DNA of 63,171 bases from an uncultured Clostridia bacterium (lineage in GTDB: Bacteria > Bacillota > Clostridia > Christensenellales > Borkfalkiaceae): contig CALVHR010000047.1 in NCBI GenBank assembly GCA_944328495.1, forward strand, positions 1 through 63,171, read 5' to 3'. A model generated the notes under the pieces. The model was not told the origin of the DNA and did not search any database. It saw nothing but the letters and a program-made list of their open reading frames with translations. Below are positions 16,763-26,855 of the stretch, one piece after another. Numbering within the stretch: the stretch's first letter is position 1; the number at the start of each line of letters is the position of its first letter. Both the position numbers and the translations under genes were made by a program.

Positions 16763-17767
16763 TTAATTATATTTTTCACCAAAAAAAAGGGCCGCATTCA
16801 CCTTCAAAAGTGCTCCTTGCGCGGATATCTTCCCGCTCTTAACCGAGTTCAGGGCGCAATTGCAAAACATAAAATATTTTTTTACCGTTTCAGTCCCCAT
16901 CGTTTCGGCTTGACAGCGGCTCATCTTCACCGCGTACTCTTTCATCCCGAGAACTTGCGCCGTATCAGAATCTGATTTCTTTAAAATCAAAATTTCAAAC
17001 ATTGTGCGAAAATAAGAACTCAGCGAATTGAGCACGGCTGTTTCATCAAAACTTTTGCTCATAAGCTCGGAAAGCACGGTCTCATATTTGGAAAAATTTC
17101 TTGCACCGATCGCACCTGTCATCTCATAAATTTTATAATCGGTGTCACGGTAAACCACGGTGTCTACATCACCCGCGCTTATTTTTTTACTTTCCGCAGC
17201 ATAAGCGATCAGTTTTTCCGTCTCGCCGACAACGCGAGACATGTCCGCCAGACAATAGCGCATAACCCTTTCGCAACTTTCGGTATCTGCCGCGATGCCG
17301 GCGCGTTTGAAGCGAGTGTAAATCCAGCGCAGCACCGTATCATCATCTGCCTTCGAACAATCCACCCATGTTACGTTCTTGACCTTTTTCAGGTCAAAAG
17401 ATTTACCCTTCGAGCGTGCGGTATTAACGATGAGCAGAATCGTATCTTTTTGCGGATTCTCAAAATATGAGCGAAGATATGTTTCATACTCTTTTTCGGT
17501 CGGATAAAAATCGGTAACTTTTACAATGCGTTTCTCACTCATAAACGGAAAACATTCCGCTGCCGAAATAAGCGTCGAAAGCGAACTCCCCTTCAGATTT
17601 TCCCCTTGAAAAGAAGTATAGTTCAAAGAAGGTTCACCGAGAAATTTTTCTTTCAACATTTGTTCGCCGCGCTCTTTAAAATACTCTTCTTCGCCGTCAA
17701 ATAAATAGATCGGCTGCGCGCCGTCTTCCAGGCTCTTTTTAAATAATACAAATTTCATTGCATTCAT
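16763..17767 (-). CDS. holA: DNA polymerase III delta subunit
   Basis: A 334-residue HolA-family clamp-loader subunit. The N-terminal PIYLFDGEEEYF and the segments around FPFMSEKRIVKV and SRVVGETEKLIAYA follow the family pattern, with the C-terminal helical collar domain ending GALLKVNAALFFGEKYN. The start overlaps the comEC stop by 4 bp (ATGA). comEC-holA adjacency is standard in Bacillota; the rpsT gene that usually comes next is not here. Confidence 0.9.
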   Translation of the reverse strand: MNAMKFVLFKKSLEDGAQPIYLFDGEEEYFKERGEQMLKEKFLGEPSLNYTSFQGENLKGSSLSTLISAAECFPFMSEKRIVKVTDFYPTEKEYETYLRSYFENPQKDTILLIVNTARSKGKSFDLKKVKNVTWVDCSKADDDTVLRWIYTRFKRAGIAADTESCERVMRYCLADMSRVVGETEKLIAYAAESKKISAGDVDTVVYRDTDYKIYEMTGAIGARNFSKYETVLSELMSKSFDETAVLNSLSSYFRTMFEILILKKSDSDTAQVLGMKEYAVKMSRCQAETMGTETVKKYFMFCNCALNSVKSGKISAQGALLKVNAALFFGEKYN

Positions 17768-19947
17768 CCCGATTTCTTTAACGAAATTATACCATCTTTG
17801 AGCGTAATTTGCAAGTCACCCATAGAATATAAACTGATTTTATTCTCTGCCTTTTCAAAACAAATCTGCATTTTTGCACTGTAGCCGTCCATGAAAGCAT
17901 ACAACTCTTTTGTCAATAGGATATCGACGTCCGGAACATCTTCTTGCGGCTCATCTGCACAAATCAATATTTCCGCTCCCTCAACATTTAAATACATTGC
18001 ATCCGCTCCGATAAAAAGCGCCGAACTTTCGCCAAAAGTAAAGAAGCCGCTTACCGTTTCGACCTGCAGTGTATGGAAAGTATTGACAAATCCGACACCG
18101 TCGGAAACATACAGCGTTTGAATATTTGCATATTGCAAAATCAGAGGAACAGACGTATTGATTTCACTCGCGGGAGCCAATATGATTACACCGTCCAAAG
18201 CGCGGATCCCCTCCGTCAAAAATATGCGCTCAAGATGTTTCCCGTCAGCCTCTCCCACGCATATCATATAATTTTGTGAACCTTGCCGCAAGAATATTGC
18301 ATTGCTGCCATAATACGAATGCAAAGTGATCAACGCGTCGCAAGCCGGCATAATGTTGCGCAACAGCATGAGCGCAATCAATGCCGCGCACAAAATCCCT
18401 GTTCCGATACATTTGGGCAAAGCCTTCAAATTGATTTTGTCCGACACAAAAAACATTGCAAGGTACCAAAGAATCGCACATCCTCCGAAAGAAAATCCGC
18501 AAATAAGCCAGACTTTGAATTCGAGCATCATGACAGGCATTACAGCAAGTTTCAGTAAAAATTCGGGGACAAATAATATAATTGCCGCAGCGAACGAAAA
18601 AATACAAGCAAGTACAGCCGCAACGAACAAAATCGAATACACCGCACTGATCAGCGGAATAAACAGCAAATTCAAAATAAAACTGATACCGGACACGTAT
18701 CCGAAACAATCGATCAAAATCGGAAACGTCGAAAGCTGTGCCGAAAAGGCAACCCCGATTGCAGAACAAACTTTTTCCGGCATACGCCTGTTCGCGATCT
18801 GTATTCTTCGCAGTGACCTCGAAAGGTGTCCTCCGAGAACAATGATTCCGGCAGCCGCCGCAACCGAAAGCTGAAACCCGACCGAAAACAAGTATACAGG
18901 ATCGACAGCCAGTAAAATGAGCGCAGCGAAAGAAACCGAATTCAACCGATCGTATTGCATTCCGCATGTTTCGGAAAGCATCAGCACAGTACACATTACG
19001 AGCGCTCGTACGGACGAAGGCGAAAAGCCGCATACGCCGCAATAAAAGAAAAGTATCGCAAAAATTACAGCAAATTGAATCACCCGATGCATCCGTATAC
19101 GGCGGCACAGTGCATTCAGCAATCCGTAAATCACCCCGATATGCAAGCCGGATACAGCAAAAATATGTGCGATACCGCCATATCGGAAATTTTGCAACAC
19201 ATCCTCTTCGATCAAACCGCTGCTCCCTGTCAGCATGGCATAAGCGAGCGATGCGTTTTCGCCGTCCATATTTTCAAAGAGCGTTCCGCGCAAGTCTTTC
19301 CGTACGCTTTCAAAAACATCCGTCCCTCCGCCGGACGATAGTATTATTTTATCCGGATCGACATTCGCGGAATACCGTATCTGCGAAATGATTGCGGAGG
19401 CATTCACCCTTCCGTATGTATAAGCCTCATTTGTGCGGATCTGCGCATCGAACGCACAGCGGGATCCTATCTCCAATTGAGACGATCCGTAAACATAAAT
19501 TTGCATGCGGCTGGCCGGCATATACAAATTTTCGCCGTCCGCTATCACGAGATCCCCTAATTCATATATCGTATAATCAGCAGATTCCGAAATTTCCTTT
19601 ACTTCGCCGATCACGGCATATTCCCCGGCAAGATACGCATCTTTTTCGAACGAAGATATACGCGCCCCAAACGCAAGGACACCGACCGAATAAAATGCAC
19701 ATAAGAGAGCCGAAAACAGTAAAATAATCCAAGCATTTTTGCCTGAAATTTTCTTGTAAACAAAAAATGCCGCCAGAGCAATAAACAAGCCCGCATTGAT
19801 ATAGAATGCCCGAAACCCAAGGAAAAAAGATAAAAATATCCCTAAGCCGAAACTCAAGGATATCAATAATATCGGCCGGAAATTGATAACACGGAAGCCG
19901 CGATAAAGAAAATGATCATCCGCCCTAAAAATCTTTATCTTTTCCAA
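17764..19947 (-). CDS. comEC: ComEC/Rec2 family DNA-uptake channel, degenerate nuclease-like domain
   Basis: A 727-residue polytopic protein. It has N-terminal membrane helices with a soluble DUF4131-like domain (about 80-215), then the Competence channel domain (about 240-520, containing FRYGGIAHIFAVSGLHIGV and FGFSPSSVRALVM-type segments), then a C-terminal domain. That last domain normally is a metallo-beta-lactamase fold with H-x-H-x-D-H. Here the corresponding stretch reads GVIILAPASEINTSV and has no histidines, so metal-dependent nuclease activity is unlikely. The start is TTG at 19947 with an AGGAA site. Confidence 0.88.
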   Translation of the reverse strand: MEKIKIFRADDHFLYRGFRVINFRPILLISLSFGLGIFLSFFLGFRAFYINAGLFIALAAFFVYKKISGKNAWIILLFSALLCAFYSVGVLAFGARISSFEKDAYLAGEYAVIGEVKEISESADYTIYELGDLVIADGENLYMPASRMQIYVYGSSQLEIGSRCAFDAQIRTNEAYTYGRVNASAIISQIRYSANVDPDKIILSSGGGTDVFESVRKDLRGTLFENMDGENASLAYAMLTGSSGLIEEDVLQNFRYGGIAHIFAVSGLHIGVIYGLLNALCRRIRMHRVIQFAVIFAILFFYCGVCGFSPSSVRALVMCTVLMLSETCGMQYDRLNSVSFAALILLAVDPVYLFSVGFQLSVAAAAGIIVLGGHLSRSLRRIQIANRRMPEKVCSAIGVAFSAQLSTFPILIDCFGYVSGISFILNLLFIPLISAVYSILFVAAVLACIFSFAAAIILFVPEFLLKLAVMPVMMLEFKVWLICGFSFGGCAILWYLAMFFVSDKINLKALPKCIGTGILCAALIALMLLRNIMPACDALITLHSYYGSNAIFLRQGSQNYMICVGEADGKHLERIFLTEGIRALDGVIILAPASEINTSVPLILQYANIQTLYVSDGVGFVNTFHTLQVETVSGFFTFGESSALFIGADAMYLNVEGAEILICADEPQEDVPDVDILLTKELYAFMDGYSAKMQICFEKAENKISLYSMGDLQITLKDGIISLKKSG

Positions 19948-19966
19948 TTTCTTTCGTTCCTGATCG

Positions 19967-20305
19967 TCAAATTACAATATAGATGCAGTACTCTCCGCCG
20001 ATCAGTACCGCATCCGCAAAAGATATCCTGTCCGAAGAATCGTAAACAGTCGAACCTTCCGCACGTGCAAGCAAAAACAAATCTCCGTATGTACTGCCAT
20101 AGGGCAAACGGTACATTCCCGGATTTTCTACTCCTTCGCCCTGTATCCAGACACAGATCTCTCCATCATAAGAGTCGGTAATATCGATGTCCGAATATAG
20201 CTTATCTGTTCGCGGCGGCGCCTCCGCACGCGAAAGCGCCACACACGCAACGATCAGCAAACAGCCGATCCCAATCAAAACATCAACAAGCAACTTATTT
20301 TTCAT
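19967..20305 (-). CDS. ComEA-like SLBB protein without helix-hairpin-helix
   Basis: A 112-residue membrane-anchored protein: one N-terminal helix (about 5-24), then an SLBB-type domain with CVWIQGEGVENPGMYRLPYG and the following alpha-beta pattern, ending at ...GEYCIYIVI. The equivalent part of ComEA is V-x-G-x-V-x-x-P-G-V-[YF]-x-L-P-x-G. ComEA then continues into a DNA-binding helix-hairpin-helix, which is missing here. Its position just before comEC supports descent from comEA. The ATG is 2 nt after the stop of the preceding helicase gene with no ribosome binding site, so it is probably translated by re-initiation. Confidence 0.65.
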   Translation of the reverse strand: MKNKLLVDVLIGIGCLLIVACVALSRAEAPPRTDKLYSDIDITDSYDGEICVWIQGEGVENPGMYRLPYGSTYGDLFLLARAEGSTVYDSSDRISFADAVLIGGEYCIYIVI

Positions 20306-20307
20306 TG

Positions 20308-23300
20308 TCAAGCAAGACTGATGCGATCGCTGATCGAACGCACAAAGATGGATTTTTTTACGCCGAGAGCAATGCATTCCTGTATGAATTCCATCAGCTT
20401 ATCGCTCGGACGGCTCACTTTCAACGCACTGCAAACCAGTCCGCCCAATTCGTCCGCATACAGGCTAACTTTATTTTCGAGCAACCCTTTCATAAGAGCA
20501 ATGATTTCATAAGGCGTAAAATCTTCTTCGGATTTGCGAATCGGATCACCGCTCTCCACCCGATAAAAATCATAGTTCAGACACTTATCTGTCTTGCGCA
20601 AATACGTTCTTCCGCAGAGCTCTTCATGCTTCAATTCACAAAGATTGATCAGATGCAGCATGCGCTCCTCAACCTTTCCGCCGTATTTTTGAATCCCCAG
20701 CGACGACAGACAGCGTTTTAATAAAAATCTTTCGGATATAGGTTCTTCCGTCGATGCAATCGTGCGCAGCCGCGCCGCGATCTCGGCATCGTTTTCACCG
20801 CAAGTTACATATTGCGAAATATTCTGCAAAACATCCAACTTTGCATATCGGTACGTCTTCCGATACTTTCCGAGATAATCGCGCCCCGTTTTATCTATGC
20901 CGGTGAGCCGATCAAGCATGTCCTTGATCTTTTTGATCTCACGTTTGGGGTTGTTAATAAAATTGATCGTAAACACGCGAACAACGTTCCAGTTGTTATG
21001 CTTTAAGGTTTGAATCTGTATAATATTCCGATCCTTTGCGCTCGAACGATATGCGGTTACCCCGTCGCACAAAATTGCCAAAATAAAGCGCTTTTTATTT
21101 TTTGGATCAACCACAGCGCAATCGATCTTGAAATCAGATACCCCGACGTCGTAGCGACATTCGTATCCGTACGTTTTAAGTTCTTTCGCGATGTATTTAC
21201 CGATACCGCTTCGGGATGTTTTCAGTTCTTCCGCATTGATCGCAAGCGTCGTCTTTCCCTTTTCCGCAAATTCCAAGAATGCTTTCAATCCCGCGACGCC
21301 TTTGCTGTTTGTCTTCGCAAGATTGATCATGGCAGATGTCATTGATGAAAATACGACCATTTCTTCCCGCGCACGCGACACGGCAACATTCAATCGGCGC
21401 CATCCGCCGACCTGATTCAGCGGCCCGAAATTCAATGAAACTCTGCCCGCCCTGTCCGGACCATAACATACGGAAAACAATATGACGTCGCGCTCGTCTC
21501 CCTGTACGTTTTCAAGATTCTTGACAAAAATGGGTTCTTCGCGTTCATATGCAACATCTTCAAGACGGTTCTTGACAAGTGCATCACTCAGCCTGCGCTC
21601 GATATAATCCTGCTGCGCCGTACTGAACGTAACAATGCCGATGCTCGATGCCGACAATTTGGAGTCTTTCAGGCGGCGGACGACCTCATTGACAAGCGCA
21701 TCCGCTTCCGCTTTGTTGCGCTTTGTAAATCCGCGATCATAGATGCCGTCTTCCACAAGAGCGAGCCGCACCTTGCTCTCCAACGCATCCGGCGAAGGGA
21801 AGGTGCAGAGTTTATTCCCGTAATACATGATATTCGAAAACGCAATCAAACTCTCATGCTTACTGCGATAATGCCAATTCAGATGTTTTTCGGGCATGCT
21901 GAGAGCCAGACAATCATCGAGAATGCTTTCAAGGTCTTCCGCATCGAGATTTTCTTCATCGACATAGCCTGAACTGAAAAACGACGTCGGAGGGAGCTGT
22001 TTCGGATCGCCCACAATAACGGCATTCTTCGCGCGCGCCAGCGCGCCGATCGCCTCGCTGGTCGGCAACTGCGATGCCTCGTCAAATACGACGAGATCGA
22101 AAAGATCGGGATCCGCTTTCAAATATTGTGCTACAGTTATCGGACTCATCAGCAGACAGGGCGCAAGCCTGACAGACAGCGCAGGAATCTCTTCGAGAAA
22201 TTCTTTTAATGTCATTCCGCGCATATTCCCTTTCAGAATACGCTGAAAAGCTAAAACTTCCAGGCTCAATTCTCCTTCCGTAGAAGTGTTTGGCAACGCC
22301 TCGATCAATTTGTTGCGAATATGCTCTTTGGATAACTGTGTAAACCGTTCATCCAAATTGCGGAAAAGCTCGATTTTCTCTTCCAGCACGGAAGCCGAAA
22401 ATTTAGAGAGCACCGGATCCGCCCCGATATTTGTTTCAATAAAATTACGATAGACATTCTTGCGGAAGCTGTCGAGAATATTATCCGATGTTATCGCGCC
22501 CGACTCCAGTGAATCAGTGATGAAATTTAGTCCCTCTTCATTGAGCTGCGCAGAAATATTCTTGAACATACACCACGCGGCAAGCATATCGATGTTATCG
22601 ATAAGCGCCGAAGCTTTTACGCTGAAATAGTCCAGGATATCCTCATCATAATATTTCTCGGGAACCGCAAAGATCACTTCGCAAAAGCGCTCACGGCTTG
22701 CCTCAAAACCGATGATGGCCTGACGCAAACCATCCAAAACAGGCTGCGCATATCTGCCCGGCATCGATTTTACGCAAACACTGTTAAAGCTGTCTGCGTT
22801 ATAGTCCATAAAAACGCCTTCGGCAAGCGCATGCATTTGCCTGAGATCTTCCATGAAATCATCCCTGCGCTTAAAATTAACTTTCCCGCCGCGATCACAG
22901 AAATTCACAGACAATTTTGTATTTGACTTGACAAGCTGCAAATCCTCATAAATTTGTGCGACAATGCCGATGTATTTCAGTTCATCGCCCGGGGCCAGCT
23001 TATCAAACGCACTCTTTCGCAGCTTTTTTGCGATCGAGCCCAGTACTTTCGAACTTTTATAATTTTCGCCCCAATTATCCAGTTCCTGTTCGATCACTGC
23101 AGGATCCGTATCGATATCGATCAACGTTTTGAAAATTTTAAAATAATTCCCCAGCAGACGATCCAAACGCCGATTGGCATTAAAAAACACATAAAATTCG
23201 TTTTCATCGCAGCCAAAATACTTATCGACGTCACCGCCGGTCAGCTTATCGATCAACTGCACGAGTGTATTTAATTTTTTCTGCGTAAATGCACTGATCC

Positions 23301-25983
23301 TCTGCCGATAGAAATCCAGAAAAAGATTCAGATAGCTGCGCAAATGCTTGATCTCGGCAAGAAGCACCTCCGCCGAATAATAGACGCGATTGCGGACGTC
23401 TTGGTCATATTCGCGAAGTTCGACATTGTCAAAAGGCGAACGATGCACGCCGCCGCATTGCTTTGCCGCCGCAGATACTTCAATGAGCAGTTTTTCGTAT
23501 CGTTCAAGTTTCTCTTTTGTCAAACTGTCATAAAAAGTACTTTCAATATCAAGTACGTCGGGTGCATTTTTATTTTTAAGATATATGAGTATTCCTTCAT
23601 AAACCGAAACGCCGAGCCTGCGCTTTTTATGAAGCGCGGTAATCGGTTCGTTGAGGGTACGGCGAACTTCCTCGATCTGCTCCGCCTTAGACAAAAATTC
23701 TGCATTATCCTGCTCGGAAGCAAGTGAAAGCGTCGCCTCCAAGCTCTTCAATATCTGCGATTTATCGACTTTATTGGAATGCAATTCGAGACAGAAATCC
23801 CCCAAGCCGATCGAATCCAGCCTTTTTTTGACAACGGAAAGAGCTGCCTGTTTTTCAGCGACGAACAAGACCCGCTTGCCGCGGTTCAGACAGTTGGCAA
23901 TGATATTTGTAATTGTCTGGCTCTTACCTGTTCCCGGAGGCCCGTGCAAAACAAAGCTGGCACCGCCGACCGCCTCCGCGATCGCTTCAAACTGCGAACC
24001 GTCCGCCGTCAACGGGCAGAGGATCTCCGCCGGAGAATATTCATCCTCCGCCTTGTTCTCAAGAACATTATTAGTCAGTTCCAGCCTGTTGTCAAGCAAA
24101 GAACGCACCATCGGATTTTTGCGGAATTTGTCTATATTCTTTCGGACATCATTCCACATCGCAAACCGTGCAAAGGAAAAATTCGCTAGATATACATCTT
24201 CCAGCACATCCCAGCGCTTCATATTCAATATTTCCATCTTGACCATCGCCAAGATTTCTGAAATTTTGATTCCGGAAGCAATATTGTCCAACCCGCGGAT
24301 ATCAATTTTGAATTCACGGAGCAAAAACTCAAGGAGCGTGCTGTTAAACTGCATTTCACTCTCGGTAAAACTGACGGAATATCCCTTGCCGCCTTTGCTT
24401 CGGAGAATTTTGACGGGACACAGCACCAACGGCGCGTATTTTGGTTCATTGCCGTTTGCCTCATACCACTTCAAAAATCCGAACGCCAAAAACAACACGT
24501 TCGCTCCCGCTTCTTCTTCTGCCGTCTTCCCCTTCTTTATGAGATAACGCAGGACATCTGCAATCTCTTCGCTCTCCGAAAAGGTGCGCAGGCGTCTGTT
24601 TTTCAACTCTACGCGCAACAGTTCCGACAAAGCAGACAAGCTCCCCGCGGCATAATAATTATCGTTAAGAGGAATCACCCCGCGCATGTCAGCCGTTTTT
24701 TCCACAATGAAAAACTGATCGCCTGTTGCAAGATTTTCGTATGTTTCATTGATATCTGATGAAATGATATGCAATGCATTTTTTTCCGCGCGAAAATTCA
24801 ACAGTGAATTTTTTAAAGAAAGATCAAGCAGTCGGCGTTCCCATTGTTTATTTTTGGTCGCTTTGCCGTCCAAACTCAGTTTGCGTGTCCCGGCTATAGC
24901 TTCCGGCGCGGCATTGATATCCGTTTCCGTTTCTCCCAGAAGCTCATACCCTTTGATCCCTTTCACTTTCAGCGGGAGAGAGAATATACGAGCAAGCCTG
25001 CAACGCTTTACGTCGATCACCGTATCATACCAGCCGTTGTCCGCTTTTTGCGCAAAATGTTTTTCTGCTGCCGTATAATTTACATTTTTTCCTGCAAATA
25101 TATCTTCGGCATCAAACATGCTTACATTGTTAATGCCGCCGGAAATATATTTTTGAAGCAACACAATGTCGTCGCTTACACTGTCCGAAAAACAGTTATC
25201 ATACAGCCACGCCCCGCAAGAAACCCCTTTTTCTCCCATCGCAATGACCGCATGCAACCCGGCACATTCCAAACAGGAAGCAAAAAACAACGTCAGCTCA
25301 AATGAAGTTCCGACTTTATTCTTTAAGATCTTTGTTATGTCACCGACGGGCATCGGATCGTTGTAACTGTATTCCGTTGCGGATTTTTCGATCGACTGTT
25401 TTTTAATGGCGGCAAAAATTGCGGCACAGATCTGACGGATCTTGTTTTTGTCTCCTTCTTCATAGCCGTTCCATTCACAGGAAATGCCCCACTTTTGCAA
25501 CTGTTCCTGCGCATCGTTTAAAACGCGCAGGCAGTCTGCCACTTTCGGACGGACAAAACAAGACAGCAGCTCGGCGTTCCCGCTCCTGCCGCTCCAATAA
25601 TCAAACGGGAGAACCGTCACTTCCGCCTTTTCTTCCGCCAAAACATCTTTCCCGTGCAAGACGCGAATGCAAACCGTTGTTCTCTTGACTTCCGAAAGCT
25701 CGGTAAGGTATAGCGGGGATACGATATTTGCAGCAGAAATCTCTACCGAACTTTCAAAAGGAACTTCATCCAAATGTTTTGAAAAAGGCAGCAAGAAACC
25801 ATCCGCATTTTCGACGACAACGTCGATATCTTCCAAAGCCTCTGCTCCCGCATTCGATAACTGTAAGGCAGTAAAAAGCGGAACGCGATTAAAATAATCC
25901 GCATATCCGTAAAATTGCTGGGCTTTGATATTGAGCGACGTACATTCACGCAACAAAACTTTTGCCGATTTCTTCCCTGCCAT
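20308..25983 (-). CDS. DUF4011 superfamily-1 helicase with C-terminal Vsr-like nuclease
   Basis: A 1891-residue protein. The N-terminal DUF4011 region is followed by an SF1 helicase core: Walker A GPPGTGKSQTITNIIAN near 680, DLVVFDEASQLPTSEAIG (Walker B) near 1300, GDPKQLPPTSFF, and NWHYRSKHESLIAFSN. Helicase domain 2 ends near LNVAVSRAREEMVVF. Around 1600-1690 is a Vsr/DUF559-like nuclease fold (YDVGVSDFKIDCAVVDP... ILAILCDG), then a DUF3320-like tail. Proteins of this build include single-gene anti-phage systems (named Hhe in published defence surveys), though some are housekeeping. It has its own promoter and a palindrome in the leader. Confidence 0.85.
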   Translation of the reverse strand: MAGKKSAKVLLRECTSLNIKAQQFYGYADYFNRVPLFTALQLSNAGAEALEDIDVVVENADGFLLPFSKHLDEVPFESSVEISAANIVSPLYLTELSEVKRTTVCIRVLHGKDVLAEEKAEVTVLPFDYWSGRSGNAELLSCFVRPKVADCLRVLNDAQEQLQKWGISCEWNGYEEGDKNKIRQICAAIFAAIKKQSIEKSATEYSYNDPMPVGDITKILKNKVGTSFELTLFFASCLECAGLHAVIAMGEKGVSCGAWLYDNCFSDSVSDDIVLLQKYISGGINNVSMFDAEDIFAGKNVNYTAAEKHFAQKADNGWYDTVIDVKRCRLARIFSLPLKVKGIKGYELLGETETDINAAPEAIAGTRKLSLDGKATKNKQWERRLLDLSLKNSLLNFRAEKNALHIISSDINETYENLATGDQFFIVEKTADMRGVIPLNDNYYAAGSLSALSELLRVELKNRRLRTFSESEEIADVLRYLIKKGKTAEEEAGANVLFLAFGFLKWYEANGNEPKYAPLVLCPVKILRSKGGKGYSVSFTESEMQFNSTLLEFLLREFKIDIRGLDNIASGIKISEILAMVKMEILNMKRWDVLEDVYLANFSFARFAMWNDVRKNIDKFRKNPMVRSLLDNRLELTNNVLENKAEDEYSPAEILCPLTADGSQFEAIAEAVGGASFVLHGPPGTGKSQTITNIIANCLNRGKRVLFVAEKQAALSVVKKRLDSIGLGDFCLELHSNKVDKSQILKSLEATLSLASEQDNAEFLSKAEQIEEVRRTLNEPITALHKKRRLGVSVYEGILIYLKNKNAPDVLDIESTFYDSLTKEKLERYEKLLIEVSAAAKQCGGVHRSPFDNVELREYDQDVRNRVYYSAEVLLAEIKHLRSYLNLFLDFYRQRISAFTQKKLNTLVQLIDKLTGGDVDKYFGCDENEFYVFFNANRRLDRLLGNYFKIFKTLIDIDTDPAVIEQELDNWGENYKSSKVLGSIAKKLRKSAFDKLAPGDELKYIGIVAQIYEDLQLVKSNTKLSVNFCDRGGKVNFKRRDDFMEDLRQMHALAEGVFMDYNADSFNSVCVKSMPGRYAQPVLDGLRQAIIGFEASRERFCEVIFAVPEKYYDEDILDYFSVKASALIDNIDMLAAWCMFKNISAQLNEEGLNFITDSLESGAITSDNILDSFRKNVYRNFIETNIGADPVLSKFSASVLEEKIELFRNLDERFTQLSKEHIRNKLIEALPNTSTEGELSLEVLAFQRILKGNMRGMTLKEFLEEIPALSVRLAPCLLMSPITVAQYLKADPDLFDLVVFDEASQLPTSEAIGALARAKNAVIVGDPKQLPPTSFFSSGYVDEENLDAEDLESILDDCLALSMPEKHLNWHYRSKHESLIAFSNIMYYGNKLCTFPSPDALESKVRLALVEDGIYDRGFTKRNKAEADALVNEVVRRLKDSKLSASSIGIVTFSTAQQDYIERRLSDALVKNRLEDVAYEREEPIFVKNLENVQGDERDVILFSVCYGPDRAGRVSLNFGPLNQVGGWRRLNVAVSRAREEMVVFSSMTSAMINLAKTNSKGVAGLKAFLEFAEKGKTTLAINAEELKTSRSGIGKYIAKELKTYGYECRYDVGVSDFKIDCAVVDPKNKKRFILAILCDGVTAYRSSAKDRNIIQIQTLKHNNWNVVRVFTINFINNPKREIKKIKDMLDRLTGIDKTGRDYLGKYRKTYRYAKLDVLQNISQYVTCGENDAEIAARLRTIASTEEPISERFLLKRCLSSLGIQKYGGKVEERMLHLINLCELKHEELCGRTYLRKTDKCLNYDFYRVESGDPIRKSEEDFTPYEIIALMKGLLENKVSLYADELGGLVCSALKVSRPSDKLMEFIQECIALGVKKSIFVRSISDRISLA

Positions 25984-26035
25984 AATATCCTCCGAACATC
26001 CGCCTGTGCCGATTGCTTGTAAACGGGCTACCCTT

Positions 26036-26049
26036 AATCCGATCGGATT
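26036..26049. promoter_or_regulatory. 14-bp perfect palindrome in the helicase leader (possible operator)
   Basis: AATCCGATCGGATT lies about 14 nt downstream of the predicted transcription start of the DUF4011 helicase and 53 nt before its ATG. The position suits a repressor binding site or a short mRNA hairpin. Confidence 0.4.
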
Positions 26050-26069
26050 GAAAGGTATCTTACAAAATA

Positions 26070-26098
26070 ATTATACAACAATTGTATTTTTTTGGCAA
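26070..26098 (-). promoter_or_regulatory. Sigma-A promoter of the DUF4011 helicase
   Basis: TTGCCA (26093-26098), a 17-bp spacer and TATAAT (26070-26075). The predicted transcript starts near 26063 and has an ~80-nt leader to the GGAGG site and ATG at 25983. The remainder of this 185-nt gap shows no gene. Confidence 0.75.
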
Positions 26099-26168
26099 GC
26101 GCAGGAACCAATTTCTTCGCAAGCCGCTAAAATACACTTTCTTTCGTTATTGCCCTCTCCGCGAGTGT

Positions 26169-26855
26169 TTATCCGTTCAACGTATCAATGATTTTAAGCA
26201 CATCATCATATGTCTTCGCTCGATAATCTGCAACGCTGCCTTGCATTTCGCGCCCATAAGGATCATACCAGATACAAGGGATATGCGCCGCATTTGCACC
26301 CGCAATATCCGAAGAAAGTGAATCGCCGATCACCAGACAATTTTCTCTCTCCAAGTTCTCTTTCTTTAAAAGATATTCAAAAAAACGAACATCCGGCTTT
26401 GCATATCCGATTTCGTCAGATACATAAATCCCGTCAAAAAACGAACGGATTCCTAAGGAATCGAGCCTTCCGTATTGAGCCTGCGGCGTTCCGTTTGTAA
26501 TCAGAAAAATTTTTCCGCGCTTTTTCAATTCCTTTAAAAATGCATCCGCACCTTCCAAAAGATAGCCTGTCCGAGATAATTTTTTAAAATAAATTGCATT
26601 TGCTTTTGACGGATCAGCCGTTACGTTAAGCTGCTTAAAAAAGCGCACGAAACGTTCTCTCGTCAGTTCTTTTTTGGTAATCCCACCACGTTCGTATTCC
26701 CGCCAAAGACCATCGTTTATGCTTTTATAAATCGCAAAGTCTTCCTCATGCCAGCAACTGCCGACGGCTTGCATCGCAAAACGAAGACTTTCTCTCGATG
26801 AACGAACAAAATCCAATATCGTTTCGTCAGCATCCAACAAAAAATTATCCCGCAT
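26169..26855 (-). CDS. HAD-superfamily hydrolase, YjjG-type nucleotidase
   Basis: A 228-residue HAD phosphatase of the YjjG group (pyrimidine 5'-nucleotidase). Motif I is LLDADETILDF, motif II is LITNGT, motif III the lysine in GYAKPDVRFFEY, and motif IV GDSLSSDIAGANAA. A helical C1 cap lies between motifs I and II. The GGAG site is embedded in the end of the helD gene, whose stop codon touches the ATG, so the two are co-translated. Confidence 0.85.
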   Translation of the reverse strand: MRDNFLLDADETILDFVRSSRESLRFAMQAVGSCWHEEDFAIYKSINDGLWREYERGGITKKELTRERFVRFFKQLNVTADPSKANAIYFKKLSRTGYLLEGADAFLKELKKRGKIFLITNGTPQAQYGRLDSLGIRSFFDGIYVSDEIGYAKPDVRFFEYLLKKENLERENCLVIGDSLSSDIAGANAAHIPCIWYDPYGREMQGSVADYRAKTYDDVLKIIDTLNG

